64,000 bases of DNA, from contig NZ_JAHPYF010000003.1 of NCBI RefSeq assembly GCF_019041915.1, positions 176,279 to 240,278 on the forward strand, given 5' to 3'. Each line of letters opens with the position of its first letter. Position 1 is the first letter of the stretch. Of the stretch, positions 6,480 through 16,054 are shown piece after piece. A program made the position numbers and the translations under genes. Source of the stretch: Collinsella sp. MSK.8.10. GTDB lineage: Bacteria > Actinomycetota > Coriobacteriia > Coriobacteriales > Coriobacteriaceae. The notes below the pieces were generated by a model, which had not been told where the DNA came from, did not search any database, and saw only the letters and a program-made list of their open reading frames with translations.

Positions 6480-8702
6480 ATGGAGAAGCATAAAGTGATC
6501 TGCCCGTACTGCGGCGCCGGTTGCCAGTTTAATCTCCTGGTCCAAAACGGCCAGGTCGTGGGTACCGAACCGCTCAACGGCATCACCAATCAGGGCGAGC
6601 TGTGCCTTAAGGGCATGAGCGGCTACGACTTCATCAACGACACCAAGATCTTGACTCCTCGCGTACTGCACCCGATGATCCGCCGCACCAAGGGCGCGGA
6701 TCTTGAGCGCGTAAGCTGGGACGAGGCACTGGATTTCACCGCATCTAAGATGCAGGCCATAATTGACGAATATGGTCCTAACGCTGTCATGACCACCGGC
6801 TCTTCGCGAGGCGGCGGCAATGAGGCGAACTACGTCATGCAGAAGTTTACGCGTGCGTGCATCGGCACCCACAGCGTGGACAACTGCGCCCGTACTTGAC
6901 ACGGCCCTACTGTCCTCGGTCTGATGGACACGGTTGGTTCAGGTTGCATGTCATGCTCCATCCCCGGTATGGAGGATGCGGGCTGCATTTTCCTCTTCGG
7001 CTATAACCCTGCCGATTCGCACCCCATCGTCGCAAGGCGTATCGTGCGAGCCAAAGAAAAGGGTTGCAAGATCATCGTCGCCGACCCGCGCCATATCGAA
7101 ACCGCGCGTATCGCCGATCTCTACCTTCCGATCAAGAACGGTTGCAACGTTGCGTTCCTCAACGCCTTTGCCAACTGTCTGGTCAACGATGGCCTCTACG
7201 ACAAGGAATTCGTCGCCGAGCACACGAACGGCTTTGACGAGTGGTGGGAGACCATCAAGAACTACACTCCCGAATCCGTACAGGACATCACGGGTGTCGA
7301 GCCCGCGTTGATCCACCAAGCTGCCGAGATGTACGCCACGGCGAAGCCCTCTGCCATCATTGGCTGGGGCATGGGCGTATGCCAGCAGAAGCAGAACCTG
7401 AAGACGGTGCACACCATCGCCTCCATCGCCTGCGTTGCCGGCCAGATCGGCAAACCCAACTCCGGCCTCGCGCCCGTGCGTGGCCAGAATAACGTCCAGG
7501 GCTCCTGCGATATGGGCATGCTGCCCAACCTGTACCCTGGCTACCAGAAAGTCACCGACCCCGCAGTGCGTGCCAAGTTTGCCAAGGCTTGGGGCGTGCC
7601 CGAGGAAAAGCTCCCGCTCGAGGAGGGCTACAAGCTCACCGACCTGGGCCACCTGGTCGACGAGGGCAAGGTGCACTGCTTCTACAACTACGGCGAGGAC
7701 CCGGTGCAGACCGAGCCCGATTCGGCCGGTATGCGCAAGACGCTCTCCGAGCTGGATCTGTTCATTTGCCAGGACATCTTTATGACGCAGACGACCATGC
7801 TCGCCGACGTCATCCTGCCCGCCACCTCTTGGGGCGAGCACGAGGGTGTCTTTACCGCATCCGACCGTAGCTTCCAGCACTTTGACGCAGCCGTTCCGCC
7901 CAAGGGCGAGTGCCGTCACGACTGGGAGATCTTCGCGGACCTGTCCACGCGTATGGGCTATCCCATGCACTACGACAACACCGAGCAGATCTGGAACGAG
8001 TGCATTAGCCTGTGCCCCAACTTTGTGGGCGCGACCTACGAGAAGATGGCTCCCGAGGGCGGCTACGCCCAGTGGCCGGTCAAGAGCACCGATGTGAACG
8101 ACCACGGCACGGCCGACATGTTCGCTGGTGGCAAGTTCACCACCAAGGACGGCCGCGCCAACCTGATGGCGCACGACTGGGAGGCGCCCTCCGAGCTTCC
8201 CGACGATGAGTACCCGCTCATCCTGTGCACCGTCCGCGAGGTCGGCCACTACAGCTGCCGCTCGATGACCGGCAACTGCAAGACGCTGGCGCTGCTCGCC
8301 GATGAGCCCGGTTTTGTCCGCATGAATCCCGCGGACGCCCAGGCGCGCGGTATCAAGAACGGCGACATCGTCTCGATTCACAGCCGCCGCGGCCAGGTAT
8401 ACAGCCGCGCCGACGTGAGCGACCGTATCAACAAGGGCACGGTCTATATGACCTACCAGTGGTGGATCGGCAAGTGCAACGAGCTGACCATGCACAAGGT
8501 CGACCCGGTCTCGCACACGCCCGAGGACAAGTTCTCCGCCTGCCAGGTCGACGCCATTGCCGACCAGGTTTGGGCAGAGGGCGAGGTGGAGCGCCAGTAC
8601 ACCGAGCTCAAGCAGGCTCTGGTCGACGCCGCCGCTCCCCAGGACGTTGAGCCCGGCGCCGCCAAGTTCGACGACGAGACGCACGTGAATCAAATCGTGT
8701 AG
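6480..8702 (+). CDS. fdhF: formate dehydrogenase H, selenocysteine-containing
   Basis: A 740-residue molybdopterin enzyme that oxidises formate to CO2 and passes electrons to the hydrogenase arm. The in-frame TGA at 6897-6899 is codon 140, exactly the position of Sec140 in E. coli FdhF, and is flanked by NCART before and HGPTVLGL after it. The 4Fe-4S ligands are Cys8, Cys11, Cys15 and Cys42. The downstream FLFGYNPADSHPIVARR segment matches the family. Reading through TGA gives one continuous frame to the TAG at 8700-8702; without it the gene would look like two fragments (6480-6899 and from about 6924). The ATG at 6480 follows GGAGGG. selA, selB and tRNA-Sec are found 17-20 kb downstream. Confidence 0.95.
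6897..6938 (+). promoter_or_regulatory. TGA Sec codon and bacterial SECIS-like hairpin in fdhF
   Basis: TGA (6897-6899) is followed 11 bases later by a stem TGTCC (6911-6915) with GGACA (6926-6930). The loop holds GGTCTG, as in the E. coli fdhF SECIS, which SelB recognises. Spacing and loop bases support true selenocysteine insertion rather than a nonsense mutation. Confidence 0.85.
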
Positions 8703-8723
8703 TCCCGTTCTCGTTGGCTTTTT

Positions 8724-8766
8724 GGGCCGGGCGTCCCGTACGTTCGGGAGCCCGGCCCGTTATTTT
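8724..8766 (+). terminator. strong hairpin between fdhF and the next Fe-S gene
   Basis: A 14-bp stem (GGGCCGGGC with GCCCGGCCC and TCCCG with CGGGA, one bulged G) is followed by GTTATTTTG. The weak T-run suggests partial termination or an mRNA stabiliser that sets the ratio of the dehydrogenase to the hydrogenase subunits, since the genes read on in the same direction. Confidence 0.55.
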
Positions 8767-8780
8767 GAAAGGAAGTGGGG

Positions 8781-9398
8781 ATGAACCGCTTCATCGACAT
8801 CAACCCGGAGAGGTGCATCGGCTGCGGAACATGCCAGTCCGCCTGTGCCGACGCCCACCGGATGCAGGGTCTTCAGGATACGCCGCGCCTGGCGCTCGTG
8901 AAGACCGGCGGTATTTCGGCCGCCCTTGCCTGCCACCATTGCGAGGGTGCCCCCTGCGCCGAGGTCTGCCCGGTGAATGCCATCGAGCACGATGGCGATC
9001 GCATCCACGTCAAGGAGCAGGAGTGCATCGGGTGCAGGCTGTGCGCCATCGCGTGCCCCTTCGGAGCCATCCATCCCGATGGCACGTCTATCGCCGGTGT
9101 CGCAGGCATGTGCGACCCGACGCCTTCGTATCCTAAGTCCCTGAGCAGCCTGCTTACGTGGGCTCCTGGTCAGTACACCTGCGCTGTCAAGTGCGACCTG
9201 TGCGCATTCGATCCGGACGGCCCGCATTGTGTGGCGGCGTGCCCTACCAAGGCGCTGACCGTCATGGGTGGCGCGGCCGATCGCGAGCTCGACGAGGCCA
9301 AGCGCCTGCGCTCGATCGAAAACGGTCCGGTCGTCGACGTTACCGCTGTGGCCCAGGGCCTGTCCGAGAAAGCAGAAGGGAGCGTAAACAATGGATAG
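8781..9398 (+). CDS. hyfA: hydrogenase-4/formate hydrogenlyase Fe-S subunit (HyfA/HycB-like)
   Basis: A 205-residue polyferredoxin with four cysteine clusters (CIGCGTCQSAC, CHHCEGAPCAEVCP, CIGCRLCAIACPFG, CDLC...CVAACP). It should link the formate dehydrogenase module to the membrane hydrogenase. A region of about 35 residues between the third and fourth clusters is longer than in the subunit at 5885. The ATG at 8781 has AAAGGA seven bases upstream. The gene overlaps the start of the next one by 8 bases, so it belongs to the hydrogenase module rather than to fdhF. Confidence 0.87.
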   Translation: MNRFIDINPERCIGCGTCQSACADAHRMQGLQDTPRLALVKTGGISAALACHHCEGAPCAEVCPVNAIEHDGDRIHVKEQECIGCRLCAIACPFGAIHPDGTSIAGVAGMCDPTPSYPKSLSSLLTWAPGQYTCAVKCDLCAFDPDGPHCVAACPTKALTVMGGAADRELDEAKRLRSIENGPVVDVTAVAQGLSEKAEGSVNNG

Positions 9399-11409
9399 CA
9401 TGACGCTGTTTATCGCATCGCTTGCCGTCTCGTGCATCGGTGCGCTCGCCTCGGTTCTGCTGATTAAGGCCGATAACGCCGCCAAGACTGCCGGCTGCCT
9501 TATCGGCGCCGTCGCCGCGGTGCTTTCGTTTGTGGCCGGTATCCAGGCCGTGCTGGGCGATGTCACGTCGGTCGACACCATCGTGTTCTTCCCGTTTGCC
9601 CATTTCCAGCTGCTGCTCAATCAGCTGTCCGGCCTGTTCGTGGCGCTCATCTCGGTGCTCGCGTTTGCCGGTTCGATCTACGGTCTCAACTACTTTGATG
9701 AGTACCCGGGCAAAAAGGGCCGCGCCGGCTTCTTCTTTAACACCTTCGTGGCATCCATGATGCTCGTCATCACCGCCGACAACGTGTTTTGGTTCCTGGT
9801 CGCCTTTGAGCTCATGTCGCTGACCTCGTACTTCCTGGTCGTGATTGAGGAGAACGAGAACTCCATCCATGGCGGTTGGCTCTACTTTGTGATCGCGCAC
9901 GTGGGCTTTGTGCTCATCATGGCGAGCTTCCTCACCATGACCAACTTTGCCGGCGGCTCGTTTGCCTTTGCGGATTTCCGCGCCACGCAGTTTAGCCCCG
10001 CGGTCGCATCCGTGTGCTTCGTGCTCGCCTTCTTTGGCTTTGGTGCCAAGGCCGGTATCATCCCGCTGCACGGCTGGCTGCCCAAGGCGCATCCCGAGGC
10101 GCCGTCCAACGTGTCGGCCCTTATGTCCGGCGGCATGATCAAGATCGGTATCTTCGGCATCCTCAAGGTTGGTCTCGACCTGCTCTCCGCCTCGGGCGTT
10201 CAGGTCTGGTGGGGCCTTATGGTTATGGTCTTCGGTGCGATCTCGTCGGTCCTCGGCGTGGCCTTCGCCCTGCAGGAGCATGACATCAAGCGCCTGCTGG
10301 CCTATCACTCCGTCGAGAACATCGGCATCATTCTGCTCGGCGTCGGCGCCTCCATGGCCGCATTGGCGCTCAACTCGGTCGGCATCGCCGTCCTGGCTCT
10401 GATGGCCGCCCTCTACCACACGTTTAACCACGCGATGTTTAAGGGCGAGCTGTTCTTGGGCGCCGGTGCGCTGCTGTACTCCACGGGTACGCGTAATATG
10501 GAGAAGATGGGCGGCCTGTTCCGTCGTATGCCGGCAACGGCCATCTGCTTCCTCGTTGGCGCACTTGCCATCTCGGCCATCCCGCCCTTCAACGGCTTTG
10601 TGTCCGAGTGGTTTACCTACCAGTCGCTCTTTAACGCCGCCATGCAGGGCGACAAGGCCGTCATGATCGTGGCCGTGTTCGCTGCCGTCGCGCTTGCCAT
10701 TACCGGCGCTCTTGCCGTCACGTGCTTCGTCAAGGCCTATGGCGTCTCCTTTGCCTCCGCGCCCCGCTCCGAGGCCGCGGCCAATGCCAAGGAGGTTCCC
10801 GCCCCCATGGTGTTTGCGCAGGGGCTGCTCGCGGCCATCTGCGTCGTGCTGGGCATTGGCGCTCCCGTGATCGCGCCCGTGCTGGTCGATGTCGCCGCGT
10901 CCGTGCTGCATCCGTACGGTGGCGTGTTTGCCGCCGAGGGCATGGAGCTCATGAACCAGTACTCCGGCGCTGCCACCTCCACGCCCGCGATCGCCATTGC
11001 GCTCGTGGTGCTCATCGGCCTTGCCTGCGGCTATCGCAAGCTCAAGACCGTCGGCAAGGTGCAGAAGTCCCAGCCGTGGGCATGCGGCTATGCTCCCAAC
11101 GAGCATATGCCCGTCGTGGCCACGACCTTTGCCTCCGAGGTGTCCTGGTTTATGCAGCCGCTCTACACGCTGCGCGACCGCTGCACGGCCGTCTGCTGGT
11201 CCATCGCGCACTTCTTCCAGAAGCTCACCGGTGTGGCCGAGGCTGTGGAGCCCGTACCCGACAAGGTTCTCGTCGATGCCCCGCATAAGGGTGTCGAGAA
11301 GCTCGCCGACCTCGCGACTAAGCTCGAGGGCGGCAACTACAGCATCTATATCTGCTACATCGTCGCGGCACTCGTGGTGTTCCTCGTGCTCGCCGTGCAA
11401 ATGGGTTAA
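9391..11409 (+). CDS. hyfB: hydrogenase-4 membrane subunit HyfB (NuoL/HycC-like)
   Basis: A 672-residue polytopic protein of the proton-translocating antiporter-like family (NuoL/MrpA). It shows the family core, with KAGIIPLHGWLPKAHPEAPSNVSALMSG around residues 214-242 and a lysine-containing HSVENIGIILLG helix. In formate hydrogenlyase complexes it anchors the hydrogenase to the membrane and is thought to move ions. The ATG at 9391 follows GAAGGGAG. It overlaps hyfA and is followed after 12 bases by hyfC. Confidence 0.93.
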   Translation: MDSMTLFIASLAVSCIGALASVLLIKADNAAKTAGCLIGAVAAVLSFVAGIQAVLGDVTSVDTIVFFPFAHFQLLLNQLSGLFVALISVLAFAGSIYGLNYFDEYPGKKGRAGFFFNTFVASMMLVITADNVFWFLVAFELMSLTSYFLVVIEENENSIHGGWLYFVIAHVGFVLIMASFLTMTNFAGGSFAFADFRATQFSPAVASVCFVLAFFGFGAKAGIIPLHGWLPKAHPEAPSNVSALMSGGMIKIGIFGILKVGLDLLSASGVQVWWGLMVMVFGAISSVLGVAFALQEHDIKRLLAYHSVENIGIILLGVGASMAALALNSVGIAVLALMAALYHTFNHAMFKGELFLGAGALLYSTGTRNMEKMGGLFRRMPATAICFLVGALAISAIPPFNGFVSEWFTYQSLFNAAMQGDKAVMIVAVFAAVALAITGALAVTCFVKAYGVSFASAPRSEAAANAKEVPAPMVFAQGLLAAICVVLGIGAPVIAPVLVDVAASVLHPYGGVFAAEGMELMNQYSGAATSTPAIAIALVVLIGLACGYRKLKTVGKVQKSQPWACGYAPNEHMPVVATTFASEVSWFMQPLYTLRDRCTAVCWSIAHFFQKLTGVAEAVEPVPDKVLVDAPHKGVEKLADLATKLEGGNYSIYICYIVAALVVFLVLAVQMG

Positions 11410-11421
11410 GGAGGGGAGAGC

Positions 11422-12348
11422 ATGAACAACATCGTACTTGCCGTTCTGCAGGGCGTGGTCGTTATGGCCGTCGCGCCGTTCTTCTCCGGTCTCGGTCGCG
11501 TGATCCGCGCCAAGATGCACAACCGTCGCGGCCCCAGCATCATGCAGGACTACCGCGACCTGGCCAAGCTCTTTGCGCGCCCCGAGTCCCAGAGCGAGGA
11601 CGCGAGCTTTGCGCTGCGCATTATGCCGCCGCTGTTCTTCGCCGTTGCCTTTATGCTCGCGATGGGCTTGCCGCTCTTTACGACACAAAGCCCCATCCCG
11701 GTCTTTGGTGACGCCATCACCATCATGTACAGCCTGGCGCTCGCCCGCTTCTTCTTCGCCCTCTGCGGCGTGGATTCGTCTAACGCCTACGCCGGTATCG
11801 GCGGCGTCCGCGAGCTGCTCATGAGCGTGCTCATCGAGCCGTCCATGCTGTTGGCGCTGTTTGCCGCGGCCCTGGTGTGCGGCTCCACCGACATCGCCAC
11901 CATGGGTCAGCACATCATGACGGGCGCCGTTGACGCGCCGGTCGCCGTGATCCTCGCCGGCATCGCCTTTGCGATCGCCTGCTATATGGAACTCGGCAAG
12001 CTGCCGTTTGATCAGGCCGAGGCCGAGCAGGAGCTTCAGGAAGGTCCGCTCGCCGAGCTTTCCGGCCCGTCGCTTGCGATGGCCAAGCTCGCCATGTCCA
12101 TGAAGCAGGTCCTGGTCGTCGCTTGGTTCTGCGCGATCTTCGTCCCCTGGGGCGAGCCCGCGACCGTGGGCGCCACCGCCGTTCTGGGCGCGGTCATCTT
12201 CCTGGTGAAGTGCCTTATCGACTTTGTGGTCTGCGGCGTGATCGAGAACTCCTGCTCGCGCTCGCGCTTTAAGGTGCTCGGCAATCAGACCTGGGCCGTC
12301 GTGGGCATCGCCGTTCTGGCGTTTGTTTTCGTGGTCGTCGGCGTGTAG
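11422..12348 (+). CDS. hyfC: hydrogenase-4 membrane subunit HyfC (NuoH/HycD-like)
   Basis: A 308-residue membrane protein of the NuoH/HycD family, the subunit that contacts the peripheral hydrogenase arm. The family signature GLGRVIRAKMHNRRGPSIMQDYRDL is seen near residues 19-43, and the charged ELGKLPFDQAEAEQELQEGP loop near the middle is also conserved. About eight membrane segments are visible. A strong GGAGGGGAG site precedes the ATG. Confidence 0.93.
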   Translation: MNNIVLAVLQGVVVMAVAPFFSGLGRVIRAKMHNRRGPSIMQDYRDLAKLFARPESQSEDASFALRIMPPLFFAVAFMLAMGLPLFTTQSPIPVFGDAITIMYSLALARFFFALCGVDSSNAYAGIGGVRELLMSVLIEPSMLLALFAAALVCGSTDIATMGQHIMTGAVDAPVAVILAGIAFAIACYMELGKLPFDQAEAEQELQEGPLAELSGPSLAMAKLAMSMKQVLVVAWFCAIFVPWGEPATVGATAVLGAVIFLVKCLIDFVVCGVIENSCSRSRFKVLGNQTWAVVGIAVLAFVFVVVGV

Positions 12349-12363
12349 GAGAAGGGAGAAACA

Positions 12364-13821
12364 ATGTCATTTGCAGTCAGTCTGTCCCTTCTCGGCTTGG
12401 TCGCTATCGCGGCCCCGATGGTGGCCTCGGTGCTCGTCGCCCTGTTCCCCCGTCCGTACGCCAAGTGGTTCAGCGTTTTGGGTGCCGCCGTCTCGACGGT
12501 CTGCACCATCGCCCTCGCCGCGAATTTCGCTGGCGCCGGCATGCCCGACACGCAGGTCCCCCTGATCTCGTTTGGGCAGACCCTCGTCATGGGATTCACC
12601 TTCGATCGCATGAGCACGCTGCTCGCGCCCGCCTTTGTGGGTATCGGCCTGCTTGTCGTGATCTATTCGATCCCCTATATGAGCGAGAATAACCGTGAGC
12701 ATCCCGATGCGCCGCGTCGTCGCTTCTACGCGTACCTCGCGACCTTCATTGGTGCCATGGCTGGCCTCGTGTACAGCTCGACCCTTTTGGGCCAGCTCGT
12801 GTTCTTTGAGATCACGGGCGCGTGCTCTTGGGGCCTCATTAGCTACTACATGACGCCTACGGCCAAGAAGGCCGGTATGAAGGCCCTGATCATCACGCAT
12901 ATCGGTGCGCTCGGCCTGTATCTGGGTGCCGCCATCGTGTTTGCCCACACCGGCACCTTCGCCATTACCGCGATTACCGGCCTCGATGCCAAGCTCAAGG
13001 CTATCGTCCTTTTGCTCGTGCTGTTTGCGGCCTGGGCCAAGTCCGCACAGGTTCCCATGTACATGTGGCTGCCTTCGGCCATGGAGGCGCCGACGCCTGT
13101 TTCGGCCTACCTGCATGGCGCCTCGATGGTCAAGGTCGGCGTGTGCGTGTTCGCGCGTGCACTCGTCTCTGCCGGCGAGATTCCCGAGATCGTGGGCTGG
13201 GTCGCCATTATCGACGCCATGGTCACCATGCTCTTTGGTTTCCTTATGTACCTGCCGCAAAAGGACATGAAGCGCCTGCTGGCCTTCTCCACGATCGCCC
13301 AGCTCTCCTATGTGTTCTTTGGTCTGGGCCTTTCGGTCTTTGGCAGCCAGCTGGCCTTTGATGGCGCCGTGTGCCACATCTTTAACCACGCTTTCGCCAA
13401 GACTCTGTTCTTCCTGATCGCCGGTTCGTTCTCCTTTACGCTCGGCACGCGTATGCTGCCCAAGCTTCGCGGCATCGTAAAGAAGTACCCGATCTCGGGC
13501 GTGGGCTTCGGTGTCGCCGCGCTCGCCATTGCCGGCGTGCCGCCCATGAACACGTTCTTCTCGAAGTTCCAGATCATCGCCGGCGGCTTTTCTGTGGGTG
13601 CCGGCAACGTCGCGATCCTGGTGCTCGTGTGCATCATGGTTGCCGAGACCGTCGCCACCTTTGCCTGGTTCCTTAAGTGGATGGGCTATTGCCTGCCCGG
13701 CGAGCCGAGCGAAGAGGTCGCTGCGGGAGCCCCGCTTCCCCGCGCGATGGCGTTCGTGTTCATCATGCTCATCATCATGGTCATCGTCAGCGGCCCGCTT
13801 TCGGCCAGCTGGATCGGTTAG
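12364..13821 (+). CDS. hyfD: hydrogenase-4 membrane subunit HyfD (NuoM/N-like)
   Basis: A 485-residue antiporter-like membrane protein with the conserved KSAQVPMYMWLPSAMEAPTPVSAYLHGASMVK core and a later HIFNHAFAKTLFFL helix. HyfD is present in hydrogenase-4 (FHL-2) but absent from the smaller hydrogenase-3 complex, so together with HyfE and HyfF it marks this as the larger, probably ion-pumping form. The ATG follows GAAGGGAG. Confidence 0.91.
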   Translation: MSFAVSLSLLGLVAIAAPMVASVLVALFPRPYAKWFSVLGAAVSTVCTIALAANFAGAGMPDTQVPLISFGQTLVMGFTFDRMSTLLAPAFVGIGLLVVIYSIPYMSENNREHPDAPRRRFYAYLATFIGAMAGLVYSSTLLGQLVFFEITGACSWGLISYYMTPTAKKAGMKALIITHIGALGLYLGAAIVFAHTGTFAITAITGLDAKLKAIVLLLVLFAAWAKSAQVPMYMWLPSAMEAPTPVSAYLHGASMVKVGVCVFARALVSAGEIPEIVGWVAIIDAMVTMLFGFLMYLPQKDMKRLLAFSTIAQLSYVFFGLGLSVFGSQLAFDGAVCHIFNHAFAKTLFFLIAGSFSFTLGTRMLPKLRGIVKKYPISGVGFGVAALAIAGVPPMNTFFSKFQIIAGGFSVGAGNVAILVLVCIMVAETVATFAWFLKWMGYCLPGEPSEEVAAGAPLPRAMAFVFIMLIIMVIVSGPLSASWIG

Positions 13822-13834
13822 GAGGTAGAACGAC

Positions 13835-14488
13835 ATGGGATATTCGATCGTCAACATCCTTGGCGGCCTTCTGATCGTCACGTCCACCATGGTGGTCGTC
13901 TCCAAGAACATCAAGCACGCCATCCGCTGGTATGCGGTGCAGTCGCTGGTGCTCGTGGGACTGCTCGCCACGCTCGGTGTCACCACCGGTGCGCTGGAAC
14001 TGCTTATGTGGGCCGGATCTGCCTTTATCACCAAGGTCGTCCTGGTCCCTTATATCCTTAACCGCGCATATAAGAAGATGGGCGAGCCGAGCGACGCATC
14101 GCTCAAGGCCGGTCTTAAGCCCGCGTGGGCCATTTGCATCATCGCCGTCGAGGTCGCGATTTGCTTTGCCGTCGTGACGCAGATCAGCCTGCCCACGGCC
14201 GAGGTCGCAACGCCTGCGCTCGCTATTAGCTTCGCTCACTTCTTTGTGGGCCTCACCTGCATCATTTCGCAGCGCAACATCATGAAGCAGATCTTTGGAT
14301 ACTGCCTTATGGAAAACGGCAGCCATGTGACACTCGCGCTTTTGGCCCCCACCGCTCCCGAGATCATCGAGATCGGTATCGCCACCGACGCCATCTTTGC
14401 CGTCATCATCATGTCCATCGTCGTGCGTCGCATTTGGGACGACTCCCACTCGCTCGATGCGCGCGACCTGTCCGAGCTGAGGGGGTAG
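13835..14488 (+). CDS. hyfE: hydrogenase-4 membrane subunit HyfE
   Basis: A 217-residue, strongly hydrophobic protein, the usual length for HyfE, with about six membrane segments. It contains FAHFFVGLTCIISQRNIMKQIFGYCLMENG, which is typical of the family (the NuoK-like part). It follows hyfD by 13 bases with a GGAGGT site and precedes hyfF by 3. Its specific role is structural or ion-conducting, inferred from its homology to NuoK. Confidence 0.88.
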   Translation: MGYSIVNILGGLLIVTSTMVVVSKNIKHAIRWYAVQSLVLVGLLATLGVTTGALELLMWAGSAFITKVVLVPYILNRAYKKMGEPSDASLKAGLKPAWAICIIAVEVAICFAVVTQISLPTAEVATPALAISFAHFFVGLTCIISQRNIMKQIFGYCLMENGSHVTLALLAPTAPEIIEIGIATDAIFAVIIMSIVVRRIWDDSHSLDARDLSELRG

Positions 14489-14491
14489 TCC

Positions 14492-16051
14492 ATGGAAACG
14501 TTGATTCTCGCCCTGCTCGCGACTCCTTTGGTGTTCTCGCTGGTCATGGCATTTTTGCCCAAGAACACGTCCTATAACGTGTTTGCCGGTCTCAACCTGG
14601 TCTCCGTCGCAGCCGTCTTGGTGCTGTCGATTATGACGGCCGGTGACGTCCTTATGAGCGGCGACACCGCGAGCGCTCTTGGCCTGTGGTTTCACCTCGA
14701 TTCGCTGGGCGCCATCTTTGTGCTGCTCATCGGCTTTATCGGTTTTCTTACGGGGCTGTTCTCGCTGCCCTATGTAAAGGCCGATATCGAGGAGGGCTCC
14801 ATGCCCGCCGAGCGCGCCAAGCAGTATTTTGCGCTGTTTAGCCTGTTCGTGTTCACTATGCTGCTCGCGTGTCTGTCCAACAACATGATCCTCACGTGGG
14901 CCGCCGTGGAGGCAACCACGCTTTCCACCGTGTTCCTCGTGGGTATCTACAAGAACAAGACGGCCCTCGAGGCTTCTTGGAAGTATGCGATGGTCTGCAC
15001 CGCCGGCGTGGCCTTTGGCCTGTTCGGTACGCTGCTGATCTACGCCAACGCCGCCGACGTGATTCCCAACGCTCACGAGGCCGCGTTCCTGTCGTGCGTG
15101 CTGCCGTATGCCGACCAGTTCGACCCGACGCTCATGCGCCTCGCCTTTGCGTTTATCGTGATCGGCTTTGGCACCAAGGCCGGCCTGTTCCCCATGCACA
15201 CTTGGCTGCCCGATGCCCACTCCCAGGCCCCGAGCCCTGTCTCGGCCCTACTCTCGGGCGTGCTGCTTAAGTGCGCCATGCTTGTGATCATGCGCTTCTA
15301 CGGCTTTACCATCCAGGCCGTGGGCGCCGAGTATCCGCAACTTTTGCTGCTGATCGTCGGCACGCTGTCCATTTTGGTGGCGGCACTTTCGATGTTCCGC
15401 CAGGACGACCTCAAGCGCCGCTTTGCGTACTCGTCTGTGGAGAACGTGGGCGTTATCGCCCTGTGCCTGGGTATCGGTGGCCCGCTGGGTATCGCCGCGG
15501 CCCTGCTGCACTGCGTGTTCCACGGCTTTACCAAGACGCTTGCCTTCTGCGTGTCCGGCAACATTCAGCACGCCTTTGGCACGCGTAGCCTGGCTAAGAT
15601 CCAGGGTGTCGTCGAGGTTGCCCCCGCAACCGCCGCGCTCGCCGTCCTGGCGCTGCTCGGTCTTGGTGCCTTCCCGCCCTTTGGCATGTTTATCTCCGAG
15701 TTCCTGACTTTTGTCGCCGGTGTTACCGCCGGTCCCATGTGGCTGGTCGTCGTGGTCGCCCTCGGTCTTACCGTGGCCATCTCCGCGCTCACCCGCATCG
15801 CACTCAAGTCGGTATTCGGCCATGCGCCCCAGGGCATGGATAAGCATGAGGCCCCGGCGCTCATGCTTATCCCCGAAATCATCCTGGCTGTCATGATCTT
15901 GTGGTTTGGCATCGCCACCCCGCTGCCTCTCGTGCACGGTGTGGAGACCGCGACCGGCATTGTGCTCGAGCAGAGCACCGAGGAACTTCACGCGACGCCG
16001 ATGTACCGCGCTGTGTTCGGTACCGAGACCGCTCAGAGCGAGGTGGAGTAA
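14492..16051 (+). CDS. hyfF: hydrogenase-4 membrane subunit HyfF (NuoL/M/N-like)
   Basis: A 519-residue antiporter-like protein, the third of its kind in the operon. It has the KAGLFPMHTWLPDAHSQAPSPVSALLSG core near residues 229-256 and a lysine helix further on. Three antiporter-like subunits (HyfB, HyfD, HyfF) suggest several ion channels. The start ATG follows GAGGGGG. The N-terminal FAGLNLVSVAAVLVLSIM is a membrane segment. hyfG follows after 3 bases. Confidence 0.91.
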   Translation: METLILALLATPLVFSLVMAFLPKNTSYNVFAGLNLVSVAAVLVLSIMTAGDVLMSGDTASALGLWFHLDSLGAIFVLLIGFIGFLTGLFSLPYVKADIEEGSMPAERAKQYFALFSLFVFTMLLACLSNNMILTWAAVEATTLSTVFLVGIYKNKTALEASWKYAMVCTAGVAFGLFGTLLIYANAADVIPNAHEAAFLSCVLPYADQFDPTLMRLAFAFIVIGFGTKAGLFPMHTWLPDAHSQAPSPVSALLSGVLLKCAMLVIMRFYGFTIQAVGAEYPQLLLLIVGTLSILVAALSMFRQDDLKRRFAYSSVENVGVIALCLGIGGPLGIAAALLHCVFHGFTKTLAFCVSGNIQHAFGTRSLAKIQGVVEVAPATAALAVLALLGLGAFPPFGMFISEFLTFVAGVTAGPMWLVVVVALGLTVAISALTRIALKSVFGHAPQGMDKHEAPALMLIPEIILAVMILWFGIATPLPLVHGVETATGIVLEQSTEELHATPMYRAVFGTETAQSEVE

Positions 16052-16054
16052 CGA

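Noticed and set aside
6897..6923. Stop codon that seems to split the formate dehydrogenase gene
   Set aside because: The TGA is in frame, at the exact Sec position of the family, with a SECIS-like hairpin and the full Sec machinery nearby. It is not a pseudogene.
9340..11913. 857-codon open frame on the minus strand opposite hyfB and hyfC
   Set aside because: It is rich in His, Arg, Gly and Asp, with no domain and no ribosome site: an antisense shadow of high-GC genes. The same applies to 15248-18028, 37796-40612, 31439-33916 and 21270-23906.
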